Part shown: one piece after another, positions 17,174 through 26,804 of the stretch
Layout: every line of letters starts with the position of its first letter
How positions within the stretch are numbered: position 1 is the stretch's first letter
Origin: Woeseiaceae bacterium
GTDB taxonomy: Bacteria > Pseudomonadota > Gammaproteobacteria > Steroidobacterales > Woeseiaceae
Direction of reading: 5' to 3'
Assembly (NCBI GenBank): GCA_029246105.1
Contig: JAQWOA010000006.1
Coordinates: 1 to 64,000 of the forward strand
Length of the DNA: 64,000 nt
Made by a program: the position numbers and the translations under genes
Notes under the pieces: generated by a model
Databases searched by the model: none
What the model saw: the letters and a program-made list of their open reading frames with translations, nothing else
Told to the model about the DNA's origin: nothing

Positions 17174-18007
17174 ATGAAACGTAGAGACTTGTTAAAGGGA
17201 ATAGCTGCGATATCGGTAAGTCCAGCATTAGCGTCGTGTGCACCGAAAGAAAAAGCACCGATTCGCATACTTGATAAGGTTGGAATCCAGCTTTATACGG
17301 TTCGTGACCGAATGGTTGATGATGTGCTTAACACGCTGACTCAGCTTGCCAGCATAGGTTATAGGGAGATGGAATTTGCCGGATATTTTGACCATAGTCC
17401 GAAAGAAATTAAGTTATTCCTGGATGATCTTGGGCTAACTTCCCCCTCAGCACACACGAACACCCAATCGATGCGTGAAACCCCTGAACAACTGATAGAG
17501 GCTGCTCTTGTTGTGGGTCATCAATATATTGTGTTGGCTGGCCTTCGGCCGGAGGAACGCATCACGCTTGACGATTATCGTCGACATGTCGATCTAATTA
17601 ATGGGTTTGCTGAGCAATGCCATGAAGCAGGACTGAAGTTTGCGTATCACAACCATGCTTATGAATTCGAGAATCTGGATGGCATACGTCCAATGGATTT
17701 ATTACTGGCTGAGACCGAGTCATCGCTCATGCAAGTTGAAATTGATTTTTATTGGGCTGTCAAAGCCGGAGTCAATCCAATTTCATATTTTGAAAAGTAT
17801 CCAGGCCGCTTCCCATTGTGTCATGTAAAGGATATGGCACCGGATGGTTCGATGGTAGATGTGGGCGCTGGTGAAATTGATTTTTCGGCATTATTAGCAG
17901 CAAGCCAATCCGGCCTTCGTCACTACTACGTTGAGCATGACTACCCAGTGGATTCGCTGGCGAGCGCTAAGAATAGTTATTCTTCTCTCTCAAAACTTGA
18001 ATTTTAA
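17174..18007 (+). CDS. Tat-exported lipoprotein of the sugar phosphate isomerase/epimerase family
   Basis: A 277-residue TIM-barrel protein with a Tat-type leader (MKRRDLLKG...) ending in an LASC lipobox, so probably a periplasm-facing lipoprotein. Barrel motifs FAYHNHAYEF, VEIDFYWA, LCHVKDM and HYYVEHDY contribute the metal site. An AGGGGG SD precedes the ATG. The secreted copy suggests a first step outside the cytoplasm, while the 14890 homologue works inside. The leader resembles that of the nicotinamidase at 1-490. Confidence 0.87.
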   Translation: MKRRDLLKGIAAISVSPALASCAPKEKAPIRILDKVGIQLYTVRDRMVDDVLNTLTQLASIGYREMEFAGYFDHSPKEIKLFLDDLGLTSPSAHTNTQSMRETPEQLIEAALVVGHQYIVLAGLRPEERITLDDYRRHVDLINGFAEQCHEAGLKFAYHNHAYEFENLDGIRPMDLLLAETESSLMQVEIDFYWAVKAGVNPISYFEKYPGRFPLCHVKDMAPDGSMVDVGAGEIDFSALLAASQSGLRHYYVEHDYPVDSLASAKNSYSSLSKLEF

Positions 18008-18052
18008 TGATGCAGGGTCTGATCACCTTGTTCCAATATTTGAGGCACTGAT

Positions 18053-18982
18053 ATGACTAAGCTAGTCGTAGTGGGTTCTTCCAATACCGACATGATTATC
18101 CAAGTACCTCATATCCCAGCGCCTGGAGAAACGATATTGGGTAGTGAATTTCTGACTGCGGCTGGTGGCAAGGGAGCCAATCAAGCAGTGGCCGCGGCTC
18201 GAATTGGTGGAGATGTCAGTCTGGTGGCTTGTGTTGGTGCTGACATGTTCGGCGAGCAGGCTTTGGCGGGTTTCGCAAGTGATGGCATTAATACGAAATA
18301 TTGCAATGTGAACGACAAAGCTCCATCAGGAGTCGCACAAATTTTGGTTGCCGACAGCGGTGAAAACAGTATTGCCGTAGCACCTGGCGCCAATTATTTG
18401 TTAAGTCCAGGGTGCATTGCCAAGACGAGAGATTTACTAAATAACGCAGCAGTTGTTTTGATGCAGCTAGAAATTCCAGTTGACACAGTACTTGAGAGTG
18501 CTCGCCTCGCTCGTGCGAGCGGCGCTAAAGTTATCCTCAATCCGGCGCCTGCCTGTGCACTACCTGATGAGATATTCTCATTACTAGATTTACTTACACC
18601 TAACGAGTCTGAGATAGAACTGCTGACCGGCATAAGCGTTACTGACGAAAATAGTATGGCCGCTGCTGCGTCCATTTTACATGAACGTGGCGTGTCAGTT
18701 GTGCTGCTGACCCGTGGTGCGCAAGGAGTCTTTTTGTCTGAAAAAAAGGGTAATGAAATACGAACCAGCATTTTTTCAGCTTTCCAAGTGACTCCTATTG
18801 ATACGACTGCTGCCGGCGATGTGTTTAACGGCTGCCTTGCAGTCAGCTTAGCTGCGGACCATCCGCTGGCCGAATCAATTAAATTCGCTCAAGCAGCAGC
18901 AGCAATATCGGTGCAGACTCTAGGCGCACAAACTAGCGCGCCTACTCTAGAGGAGGTTGAAAATTTCCTGCAGCGGGTTTGA
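18053..18982 (+). CDS. rbsK: Ribokinase (PfkB family)
   Basis: A 309-residue sugar kinase. The PfkB signatures are GGKGANQAVAAAR near residue 40 and DTTAAGDVFNG near 250, with the catalytic Asp in the latter; NPAPA and TPNESE are typical of ribokinases. It phosphorylates ribose or a related pentose with ATP. It closes the four-gene sugar cluster, 45 bp after the Tat lipoprotein gene. It could also use ribose freed from nucleosides or NAD, since salvage genes occur later in the window, but that link is only positional. Confidence 0.88.
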   Translation: MTKLVVVGSSNTDMIIQVPHIPAPGETILGSEFLTAAGGKGANQAVAAARIGGDVSLVACVGADMFGEQALAGFASDGINTKYCNVNDKAPSGVAQILVADSGENSIAVAPGANYLLSPGCIAKTRDLLNNAAVVLMQLEIPVDTVLESARLARASGAKVILNPAPACALPDEIFSLLDLLTPNESEIELLTGISVTDENSMAAAASILHERGVSVVLLTRGAQGVFLSEKKGNEIRTSIFSAFQVTPIDTTAAGDVFNGCLAVSLAADHPLAESIKFAQAAAAISVQTLGAQTSAPTLEEVENFLQRV

Positions 18983-19020
18983 ATATTATTCACTCTTTTC
19001 GGATTGAATTCCGGGCTTTC

Positions 19021-19734
19021 TTAAAGTCTTCGTAAACCCACCAGCGCCGCATCAATAAGATCCAAAGGTATGCTGAAGCGGATTTTTCGGATAACTGCAG
19101 CGCGTATTCTTCGTTTTGACACAGTATGTGATCGTAGGTCGAGATCATTATAAGAATGTGCGAGGTTTTCAGCGCGAGACATTAGTTTGGCAGGCTCGAC
19201 CAGTTCGTCAAAAAAACCGGCGTCTTTAGCAGACTCGACATCGAAGTATTCGGAAAGAGTCACGGCCCGCTGGAATGCTGCTGGGTTGAGTCGATGTCTT
19301 AATGTTGCTGCTGCAACGCGTGGCATGGTCATGCCGATAGCGACCTCGTTTGCAGCGATCTTAAAATCGCCACGGCTACCAATTATGTAATCGCTCGATA
19401 ACATCAGAAAAACACCCATTGCTAGTGAATGGCCGTTACAGGCAGCAATCACGGGATGGGGATAGGCCATAATACGAGCAGTCAAGCCATAACCAGCGTG
19501 CAACATTCGCAGCGCATTAAAGCCACCTCGCTTCATAATATGAAGGTCGAAGCCGGCCGAGAAGACAATTTCCCGACCGGTGATTATTACTGTAGCGCCA
19601 GCAGATTCGGCCCGATCAAGCGCTCGGTTTATGTCACGTAGAACCTGCGGTGACAGCGCATTGCGTTTGCCATCATCAATACGAATAGTGGCTACATTAT
19701 CTTGCAAACTGAATTGAACGAGCTCATTTGCCAT
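19021..19734 (-). CDS. Enoyl-CoA hydratase/isomerase (crotonase) family protein
   Basis: A 237-residue crotonase-fold protein with NALSPQVL, the oxyanion-hole segments FSAGFDL and CNGHSLAMGV, and ANEVAIGM carrying a candidate catalytic Glu. It is shorter than typical hydratases (about 260), mostly at the C-terminus. It is convergent with rbsK and 134 bp downstream of the MetF-like gene on the same strand. The CoA substrate cannot be deduced. Confidence 0.88.
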   Translation of the reverse strand: MANELVQFSLQDNVATIRIDDGKRNALSPQVLRDINRALDRAESAGATVIITGREIVFSAGFDLHIMKRGGFNALRMLHAGYGLTARIMAYPHPVIAACNGHSLAMGVFLMLSSDYIIGSRGDFKIAANEVAIGMTMPRVAAATLRHRLNPAAFQRAVTLSEYFDVESAKDAGFFDELVEPAKLMSRAENLAHSYNDLDLRSHTVSKRRIRAAVIRKIRFSIPLDLIDAALVGLRRL

Positions 19735-19868
19735 AAAATCTTACCTATTGATTAGTTCAGCGTAAGCATGAATAGCGCCGATAATCATTATTAATAAACG
19801 CAATACCTAACAAACATTACTTGCCTCTACACTTGAATTTTTTGTTCAAGGATGTATTCACCATTCGT

Positions 19869-20774
19869 TTAAATGGCTTTACTAAAACCAGCTAGTTTGG
19901 CAGCTTCTACTGTTTCTTGATACAAACCAGGAGCCATCAGATGCACGCCGGAGACTCCAATAATTTCGCTGGCTTGCTGCATTAATTCGGCACAGATTCG
20001 AACCCCTTCATCGCGAGGCTTGCTGGCTATCTCCATTCGTCGTATGACACTATCTGGCATGATGGTTCCGAATAAATTGTCGCGCATCCAAATTGCATTT
20101 TTGGCTGAACGTAGCGGTCCGAGACCAATAATGAAGTATAGCTTTTCACTTACGCCGTGATCGTTGAGTCTTTGCATGTAGCGACTGAGAATATCCATGT
20201 CATAACAATATTGAGTCTGCACAAAGCGAGCTCCAGCCGCGAACTTCTCTAGTAGAATGTCAGGTGTCCAGTCACTCGTGGGATCACATGGAGTATCTGC
20301 GGCAGCTGGGAAGAAATTTGCAGCGGTACTCAGTTCAACACCCGATAATGTGGTCTTTTCTTCACTCATGGTGCGCATTACTTTTAGTAAATCCCTGGAG
20401 TTGAAATCGAAAACAGTCTTGGCGTCTTTTTCGTTCCCGGCTGTTATATTGTCGCCAGCGAGTGCCAGCACATTGCTGATACCGAATGCGGCTGCACCGA
20501 GTAGATCGCTCTGGATTGCTATTCGATTTCGATCGCGGCAAGTAATCTGCATGATGGGCTCTATACTCATTTTTTTGAGATGAATGGCGGCGGCAAGGCT
20601 GGACATACGAACTCGGGCCCCGGCTCCATCTGTCAAATTTACTGCCGAAACTGCTGGCTTAAGTATCTCAGCAGCTGCAGTCAATGAATCAAAATCAGCA
20701 CCACGAGGCGGTGTGATTTCGGCGGTCACGATAAATCGACCAGATTCCAAATCTTTTTGTAATGAGTTTGACAT
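19869..20774 (-). CDS. Methylenetetrahydrofolate reductase (MetF family)
   Basis: A 301-residue TIM-barrel flavoprotein. FIVTAEITPPRG near the start, MQITCRDRNR, VLALAGDN and FVQTQYCYD are family hallmarks. The usual reaction reduces 5,10-methylene-THF to 5-methyl-THF. It is not next to methionine genes, and its sequence style resembles the MetF-like proteins found in C1-catabolic loci, so it might run in the oxidative direction. It is divergent from the DUF5916 gene across 242 bp. Confidence 0.88.
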   Translation of the reverse strand: MSNSLQKDLESGRFIVTAEITPPRGADFDSLTAAAEILKPAVSAVNLTDGAGARVRMSSLAAAIHLKKMSIEPIMQITCRDRNRIAIQSDLLGAAAFGISNVLALAGDNITAGNEKDAKTVFDFNSRDLLKVMRTMSEEKTTLSGVELSTAANFFPAAADTPCDPTSDWTPDILLEKFAAGARFVQTQYCYDMDILSRYMQRLNDHGVSEKLYFIIGLGPLRSAKNAIWMRDNLFGTIMPDSVIRRMEIASKPRDEGVRICAELMQQASEIIGVSGVHLMAPGLYQETVEAAKLAGFSKAI

Positions 20775-21016
20775 ATTTAATTCATATTATTGTGATTAGG
20801 CCAATTTATAAGTCAACCAAATAAGGGTATTGCGTTAGTGTTGAGTATCATGCCATTTCATATGGACATATACGATCAACTTATATTTTATACTCCTTAG
20901 AGAACGGATTTTTATTTTTGAGTAACTATGCTTATCGGAGTGTTAATTGACTGTTTTTTGGGTAGTCGTTTATCATTGATATTATTCCTTCCCAATTACA
21001 AAGTTTAAATTTCAAG

Positions 21017-23242
21017 ATGTCAAAGAAAGTAAGAGTTCTATCAGGAGCTCTCCAAGCAATTTTGTTTTATGTCTTTGTCTTTGGGCAGACATCTGTTTTT
21101 GCAGCGACCCTTGGTGAAAGACCCGTACTTCAAAGTTCTGAAATGGCAAGTGAGCCACTTTTAGATGGTGTTGTACTTGATGATCCGGCTTGGGCGGAAC
21201 TAATACCAGCAAGTGGCTTCCAGCAAATTCAACCTGACGACGGATTGCCTGCAACTCAAAAAACGGAAGTATATATTGGTTTTTTAGATGACGCTTTATA
21301 TGTCGGATTGATTGCATACGATGATAATCCGAATGAAATACTTGTCACTGATAGTCGTCGCGACTCCAAACTAGGGGACACGGATAGCTTTCAGTTAATT
21401 ATTGATGGTCTTCGAGACCGTCAAAATGGTTATGTATTTGGTACCAATCCGTCGGGTATGCAATATGACGGTCAAGTAATTCGGGAAGGTGCAGGCGGTT
21501 TGATGGCTACCGGAGGTGGTGGTTTTAATCTGAACTGGGATGGCTCTTGGGAAGTTGCGACCTCCATAAGTGATATTGGTTGGAGCGCTGAGATGCGAAT
21601 TCCATTCAGCACTCTTCGGTACGGCCGTGGTGATATACAAACATGGGGAATAAATTTTCAACGAAACATTCGTAGAAATAATGAAATAGCTTTTTGGGCT
21701 CCTTTATCTAGGCAGCACAAGTTATTCCGTTTATCTGAGGCTGGCAGTATCACTGGAATAAAGCCGACTAAACAACGTAATTTACAAATTTCACCTTATA
21801 TTCTTGGCCAGTCTTTGGAAGATGGCAATGCAGTTGGCACACAAAATAACAGTGAAGTTGGTTTTGATATTAAGTATTCGATTACACCAAGCCTCACGCT
21901 TGATGCGACCTATAACACTGATTTTGCGCAGGTTGAGGCTGACGAGCAACAAATGAATCTGGATAGATTCAGTCTTTTCTTCAAAGAAAAGCGACCTTTT
22001 TTTCTTGAAAATGCGGCACAGTTTACCGTGGGTGATGAAGCGGCCGTTCAGATGTTTAACAGTCGGCGTATAGGCATTAGCGATAATGGTGACCAGCTAC
22101 CAATTATTGGTGGAGCTCGGTTATCGGGAAAATTGGGTGGAAATACGAATGTAGGTTTTCTGCACATGCATTCGGAAGCAGTCGCAGGCGTTGCGCCAGG
22201 GAATAAGTTCACGATTGCAAGAGTAAATCAAGAATTACCCAGTCGTTCATCTATCGGTTTCATGTACGTCGGTCGTGACGGAGATGGTTCACAACTTGTC
22301 GTACCCGGTAAAGATAAGAATCAGACTTATTCTGTGGATGGCCGCTTGGGTGTTGGTGAAAATCTAATAATAGAAGGTTGGGCGGCGAAAACATCGACAC
22401 CTGGTATGGATGGTCGTGATAAAGCGTTTACTACCAAAGCAACTTATAACTCGACTGAATGGTTGAACCGGTTCGAGTACGGTCAGGTTGGTGAGGACTT
22501 TAATCCTGAGGTTGGCTTTCTTAAGCGCTCGAACTATCGGCGTATGTCGGCATTGATTTTGCGCAGAATTCGACCGAAAGATAAATGGGGTTTGCTCGAA
22601 ATAAGACCACATATTTCTTATACGGGTTACTGGGATTTTGACGGCTTTCATGAGACCGGTTTTTTACACATAGACCAGCATTGGGAATTTCGCAATGGCT
22701 ACAGAGTCGATACTGGCGTGAACTTTACTCGGGAAGGCGTGCAAACAGCTTTTGATATTGTTGATGGTGTCACTGTCCAGCCGGGTACCTATGATCACTC
22801 TGAGGCTCAGATTCGGTTTAATACCAATAAAGCTGCACCTCTTAGCTTATCAAGTGTGACGTATGTAGGCGGTCGGTTTGGTGGTAATCGTATTGCCATC
22901 AAGTCGAGTATTATTTATAGGGTTGGAGATTCATTCAGGTCTGAACTTACTTACAATTATAATAAATTTGATCTTCCAGTGCCTGGGGGGCAATTTAACG
23001 CCAACCTTACACAATTGCGGGTGTCCTATGCGTTTACACCTAAAATTTTGTTGCAAGCGCTGGTTCAGTACAATCAAGTAAAAGACACACTTGGTACTAA
23101 TTTGCGTTTTTCATGGCTACAGACCGCAAATTCTGGCTTCTTTCTTGTATACAATGAAGTCGACGAACGAGGCATCAGTGCCAATCCGAGAGGTAAAGAG
23201 GTAATCCTTAAGTACAGTCATATATTTGATGTTTTTAATTGA
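21017..23242 (+). CDS. Outer-membrane DUF5916 protein with N-terminal CBM9-like domain
   Basis: A 741-residue secreted protein. An N-terminal signal peptide ends near SVFAA; residues about 45-230 form a CBM9-like beta domain (DGVVLDDPAW, EVYIGFLDDALYVGL, DTDSFQLIIDG). The DUF5916 region with FFKEKRPFFLENAAQF follows, and the C-terminus alternates aromatic/hydrophilic strands typical of an outer-membrane beta-barrel, ending in Phe-Asn. The function of the family is not settled, but it is common in marine heterotrophs. It is followed by an MFS gene. Confidence 0.88.
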   Translation: MSKKVRVLSGALQAILFYVFVFGQTSVFAATLGERPVLQSSEMASEPLLDGVVLDDPAWAELIPASGFQQIQPDDGLPATQKTEVYIGFLDDALYVGLIAYDDNPNEILVTDSRRDSKLGDTDSFQLIIDGLRDRQNGYVFGTNPSGMQYDGQVIREGAGGLMATGGGGFNLNWDGSWEVATSISDIGWSAEMRIPFSTLRYGRGDIQTWGINFQRNIRRNNEIAFWAPLSRQHKLFRLSEAGSITGIKPTKQRNLQISPYILGQSLEDGNAVGTQNNSEVGFDIKYSITPSLTLDATYNTDFAQVEADEQQMNLDRFSLFFKEKRPFFLENAAQFTVGDEAAVQMFNSRRIGISDNGDQLPIIGGARLSGKLGGNTNVGFLHMHSEAVAGVAPGNKFTIARVNQELPSRSSIGFMYVGRDGDGSQLVVPGKDKNQTYSVDGRLGVGENLIIEGWAAKTSTPGMDGRDKAFTTKATYNSTEWLNRFEYGQVGEDFNPEVGFLKRSNYRRMSALILRRIRPKDKWGLLEIRPHISYTGYWDFDGFHETGFLHIDQHWEFRNGYRVDTGVNFTREGVQTAFDIVDGVTVQPGTYDHSEAQIRFNTNKAAPLSLSSVTYVGGRFGGNRIAIKSSIIYRVGDSFRSELTYNYNKFDLPVPGGQFNANLTQLRVSYAFTPKILLQALVQYNQVKDTLGTNLRFSWLQTANSGFFLVYNEVDERGISANPRGKEVILKYSHIFDVFN

Positions 23243-23249
23243 CGCACCG

Positions 23250-23268
23250 TATTTAAGGTACCTAAATA
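23250..23268. other. Near-perfect 19-bp palindrome between DUF5916 and MFS genes
   Basis: TATTTAAGGTACCTAAATA pairs TATTTA with TAAATA around GGTACC, with one extra A. It lies 5 bp after the DUF5916 stop and 31 bp before the MFS start. There is no T-tract, so it is more like an operator than a terminator. Single copy in this window. Confidence 0.3.
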
Positions 23269-23299
23269 TCGCGCCTAAGCACGAATGTAATTAAATGAC

Positions 23300-24541
23300 G
23301 TGCTGAATTTCTTGCGACATAACATTCGCTGGATAGCAGGCGGATTTACACTCACCTTTTTTTCTAGTTTTGGACAAACCTACTTCATTTCTGTATCGGT
23401 TTCAGAATGGCGAGAAGCATTTGACTTGAGTCATGGTGAGTTTGGCCGGCTTTATATGTTTGCAACTTTAGCGAGTGCCACATGTTTGCCATTTCTAGGC
23501 AAACTTATCGATTCTATACCGGTAAATAAGATGATTGCAGTGGTCATTCCGGTCTTGTCGATTGCAGCGGTATTGGCTGGTTTTGCGCCATCGCTTTGGA
23601 TGTTAGTGGTTGCGATTTTTCTGCTCAGATTGTTTGGTCAGGGCATGATGACGCACATCGCATTAACCACAACAGGCCGATGGTTCTCTGCCGAGCGCGG
23701 TCGCGCAGTTTCACTTGTGGTACTCGGGCATCAGGGTGGTGAAGCAACGATGCCATTGATTTTTTCGATCGTAGCTATTACGTATGGAAATCAAACCGGT
23801 TGGTATCTTGGTGCAGCGATATTGTTAGTTATTGGATTGCCATTTTCACTCTGGGCATACAGTATTCCGCGTGAACCGCAAGCTCATATTGCTAGTGACA
23901 GTAAGTCAGGCCGACAGATTCGTAACTGGACTCGTGGTGAAGTCATTCGGGATCCGGTTTTCTGGGTATTACTGACCGGTGTGCTAGCTCCTGGATTTAT
24001 TGGTACAACGATTTTTTATCACCAGAATTATTTGACGGAGCTTAATGATTGGCCACCGCAACTGTTTGTCCAGTCATTGGTCGCTCTTTCTACGATGACG
24101 ATAATTTTTACTTTGATATCGGGTGCAGTGATCAATAAATTTGGTGCGAGAGTTTTATTACCGTACTTTCTTATTCCATTAGCGATCGCTTGTTTCTTGC
24201 TAGCGACGAGCGGACCAGCATTGATTGTTTCTATAGTTATGGTATTCCTAGGTATCAGTTACGGCATTTCATGGACTTTATTTGGATCATTGTGGCCCGA
24301 GATTTACGGAACAGAACATCTTGGATCAATTCGTGCCATAACCGTTTCCGCTGTAGTATTTGCTACGGCCGCTGGTCCGGGGCTTACGGGAACACTTATC
24401 GATTTTGGAATTACTTTGCCGAGGCAAATGAATTATATTGGGGCTTATTGTCTAATGGCTTTAGTTGCAATGATCATTGCAACTTTTTACCTACGACAGA
24501 GGATGAATCCAGAGAATAGCGACGAACTACTTCAAAATTAA
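23300..24541 (+). CDS. MFS transporter
   Basis: A 413-residue inner-membrane protein with 12 predicted hydrophobic helices. The start is GTG. RFFxPGR-like loops are replaced here by FGQGMMTHIALTTTGRWFSAERGRAVS between helices 4 and 5, typical of the oxalate/formate or monocarboxylate-type MFS groups. It probably exports or imports a small organic solute. It overlaps the convergent NYN gene by 15 bp at its 3' end. Confidence 0.87.
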   Translation: MLNFLRHNIRWIAGGFTLTFFSSFGQTYFISVSVSEWREAFDLSHGEFGRLYMFATLASATCLPFLGKLIDSIPVNKMIAVVIPVLSIAAVLAGFAPSLWMLVVAIFLLRLFGQGMMTHIALTTTGRWFSAERGRAVSLVVLGHQGGEATMPLIFSIVAITYGNQTGWYLGAAILLVIGLPFSLWAYSIPREPQAHIASDSKSGRQIRNWTRGEVIRDPVFWVLLTGVLAPGFIGTTIFYHQNYLTELNDWPPQLFVQSLVALSTMTIIFTLISGAVINKFGARVLLPYFLIPLAIACFLLATSGPALIVSIVMVFLGISYGISWTLFGSLWPEIYGTEHLGSIRAITVSAVVFATAAGPGLTGTLIDFGITLPRQMNYIGAYCLMALVAMIIATFYLRQRMNPENSDELLQN

Positions 24542-25039
24542 TTTTTCATCGATAGGTACAAAGCGACTTGCTGGTCCGATGAGCTGGCTAGATGTTAATG
24601 CCCTAACGCCATAAACTTCTGACTGTGTTTTGAATCGATCTCGAATACGATCAAGCAAAATTCCAAAATCGCCATCGCCCGATGCAAGAACAATCGTATC
24701 GCATTGATGGGCTGCTTCGAAAACATCCAGTGCGATACCAACATCCCAATCGGCCTTCGCTGTTCCATCGCGGCGCTTCAGTACAGCTTTGAGTTGAACG
24801 TCAAAACCAATCGCTCTGAGAATGTTTTGAAATTGTATTTGTTTGGTGTCGCCACGATCTGTGGCATAGGCATGCGCGCACACAACATTACGGCCCTTAG
24901 TTACTTCATCCCAAAATTTGTTGTAGTCAAAATTGCCCTGATAGGCCTGGCGACAGGTGTAATAGATATTCTGAACATCGACAAAAATGCCGACCTTCTC
25001 CAAATCCTTATCAGCTTCAAGCAACGCGCGATCTTTCAT
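24527..25039 (-). CDS. NYN-domain (LabA/DUF88-like) putative RNase
   Basis: A 170-residue protein with a PIN-like NYN domain. The acidic residues expected to bind metal are in [23 protein letters not shown] and [12 protein letters not shown] domains are predicted single-strand nucleases, although LabA-type members also have regulatory roles. Its start lies 23 bp inside the end of the ABC-F gene on the same strand, so the two are probably co-translated. No toxin-antitoxin partner is visible. Confidence 0.88.
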   Translation of the reverse strand: MKDRALLEADKDLEKVGIFVDVQNIYYTCRQAYQGNFDYNKFWDEVTKGRNVVCAHAYATDRGDTKQIQFQNILRAIGFDVQLKAVLKRRDGTAKADWDVGIALDVFEAAHQCDTIVLASGDGDFGILLDRIRDRFKTQSEVYGVRALTSSQLIGPASRFVPIDEKLILK

Positions 25040-26627
25040 CAGAAATTTTCATGCGTAGATATTCATTATAGGTACCATTGAAGTCGACGATACCATTTGG
25101 CGTCATATCAATAATTCGCGTTGCAAGTGATGATACGAAATCACGATCATGACTGATGAAAATTATTGTTCCTGGATAGTTCTCCAATGCGAGGTTGAGA
25201 GCCTCGATAGACTCCATATCTAGGTGATTAGTTGGTTCATCCAAGACAATGACATTCGGTTTTTGTAAAATGATTTTGCCGAACATTAGTCGGCATTGCT
25301 CACCACCAGATGTGACTTTCACAGATTTTTCGCTATCATCTCTTGAGAACAACATACGTCCCAGTGTTCCACGAAGCATTTGCTCATCGGCACCTTTTGG
25401 CTGCCATTGAGTGATCCAGTCGAAGAGGGTCATTTCGGTTTCAAATTCAGCCGTGTTGTCTTGAGCAAAGACTCCAATAGATGCATTTTCAGACCACTTT
25501 ATCTCACCCATATCGACCTTGATTTCTTGTAGCAGAGCTCGGGCGAGTGTTGTCTTGCCGATTCCATTTTCACCGAGAATGGCTAAGCGTGTCCCAGCAT
25601 CGATTGTCAGATCAAGATTTTCAAACAAAGGGCCTTCTTCGAAGCCTTTGCTGATGCCAGTCGCTTCAACCGCAATACGTCGCAGCGGTTTGTTCTGCTC
25701 AAAGCGAATGTATGGGCTGACTCGGCTGGATGGTTTTATGTCCTCGAGTTTTATTTTTTCGAGTTGCTTTGCGCGCGATGTCGCCTGACGCGCTTTTGAT
25801 GCATTTGCAGAAAAGCGACTGACAAATGTTTGAAGTTCGGCCATTTTTACTTTCTTTTTAGCGTTGTCGGCATGCATGCGCTCACGTGCCTGTGTCGCCG
25901 CGGTCATATACTCGTCATAGTTACCAGGAAAGACCTGCAATTTGCCATAGTCGAGGTCAGCCATATGCGTACATACACAGTTCAGGAAGTGGCGATCATG
26001 CGAAATGATAACCATTGTGGATTTGCTGCCATCCAAAAATTCTTCCAGCCAGCGAATTGTATTGATGTCGAGATTATTGGTGGGCTCGTCGAGCAACAAT
26101 ACATCTGGTTCTGAGAATAGAGCTTGTGCCAATAACACTCGAAGCTTCCAACCCGGAGCTACAGCACTCATGAGGCCATAGTGTTGACTGATGGGAATAC
26201 CGATACCTACCAGCAACTCGCCCGCTCTGGATTCGGCTGAATAGCCTTCCAGTTCTGCAAATTCGACTTCGAGGTCTGCAACCTTAATACCTTCCTTGTC
26301 GCTCATGTCTGACAGAGAGTAAAGGCGCTCCCGTTCCTGTGATAACTTCCATAGTCGGTCATAGCCCATGATGACAGTATCGATAACCCGGTATTCCTCA
26401 TAGGCAAACTGGTCCTGCGACAACTGTCCAATTCGAGCACCTGGATCAATAGAAACATTGCCAGAACTGGGTTCCAGCTGGCCAGCCAGAATTTTCATCA
26501 GAGTCGATTTACCACAGCCATTCGCTCCGATAAGGCCATAGCGGTTGCCATTACCGAAAGTGGCTGAAACATTTTCGAACAGGGGTTTAGCACCGAACTG
26601 AATCGATAAATTTGCTGTAGAGATCAA
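25017..26627 (-). CDS. ybiT: ABC-F family ATPase, YbiT type
   Basis: A 536-residue soluble protein with two ABC domains and no membrane segments. Walker A motifs are GANGCGKST and GENGIGKTT, the second signature is SGGEQCR, and Walker B/H-loop blocks [11 protein letters not shown] and [10 protein letters not shown] are present. The linker [16 protein letters not shown] matches E. coli YbiT (530 residues) very closely from memory. ABC-F proteins act on the ribosome during stalled translation. The downstream NYN gene overlaps it. Confidence 0.94.
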   Translation of the reverse strand: MISTANLSIQFGAKPLFENVSATFGNGNRYGLIGANGCGKSTLMKILAGQLEPSSGNVSIDPGARIGQLSQDQFAYEEYRVIDTVIMGYDRLWKLSQERERLYSLSDMSDKEGIKVADLEVEFAELEGYSAESRAGELLVGIGIPISQHYGLMSAVAPGWKLRVLLAQALFSEPDVLLLDEPTNNLDINTIRWLEEFLDGSKSTMVIISHDRHFLNCVCTHMADLDYGKLQVFPGNYDEYMTAATQARERMHADNAKKKVKMAELQTFVSRFSANASKARQATSRAKQLEKIKLEDIKPSSRVSPYIRFEQNKPLRRIAVEATGISKGFEEGPLFENLDLTIDAGTRLAILGENGIGKTTLARALLQEIKVDMGEIKWSENASIGVFAQDNTAEFETEMTLFDWITQWQPKGADEQMLRGTLGRMLFSRDDSEKSVKVTSGGEQCRLMFGKIILQKPNVIVLDEPTNHLDMESIEALNLALENYPGTIIFISHDRDFVSSLATRIIDMTPNGIVDFNGTYNEYLRMKISDERSRVA

Positions 26628-26804
26628 GGGAATGCACCGATTAAAGGGGCCAGGCAGCGTAAAATGCTGTCCGGCTATTGTTTAGGCGGCGGATCATAAC
26701 AAAAATGTTGCTGCTTGAGGTAGTTCGAGGTCGACTGTTTTGCACAACAGTTGTAGATTTCAATTATCATAGCAAACATGTTTACACTGACTGATACTTG
26801 ACTT

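Noticed and set aside
18983-19020. Possible bidirectional terminator between rbsK and the crotonase gene
   Set aside because: Only a 4-bp CGGA/TCCG stem is visible.
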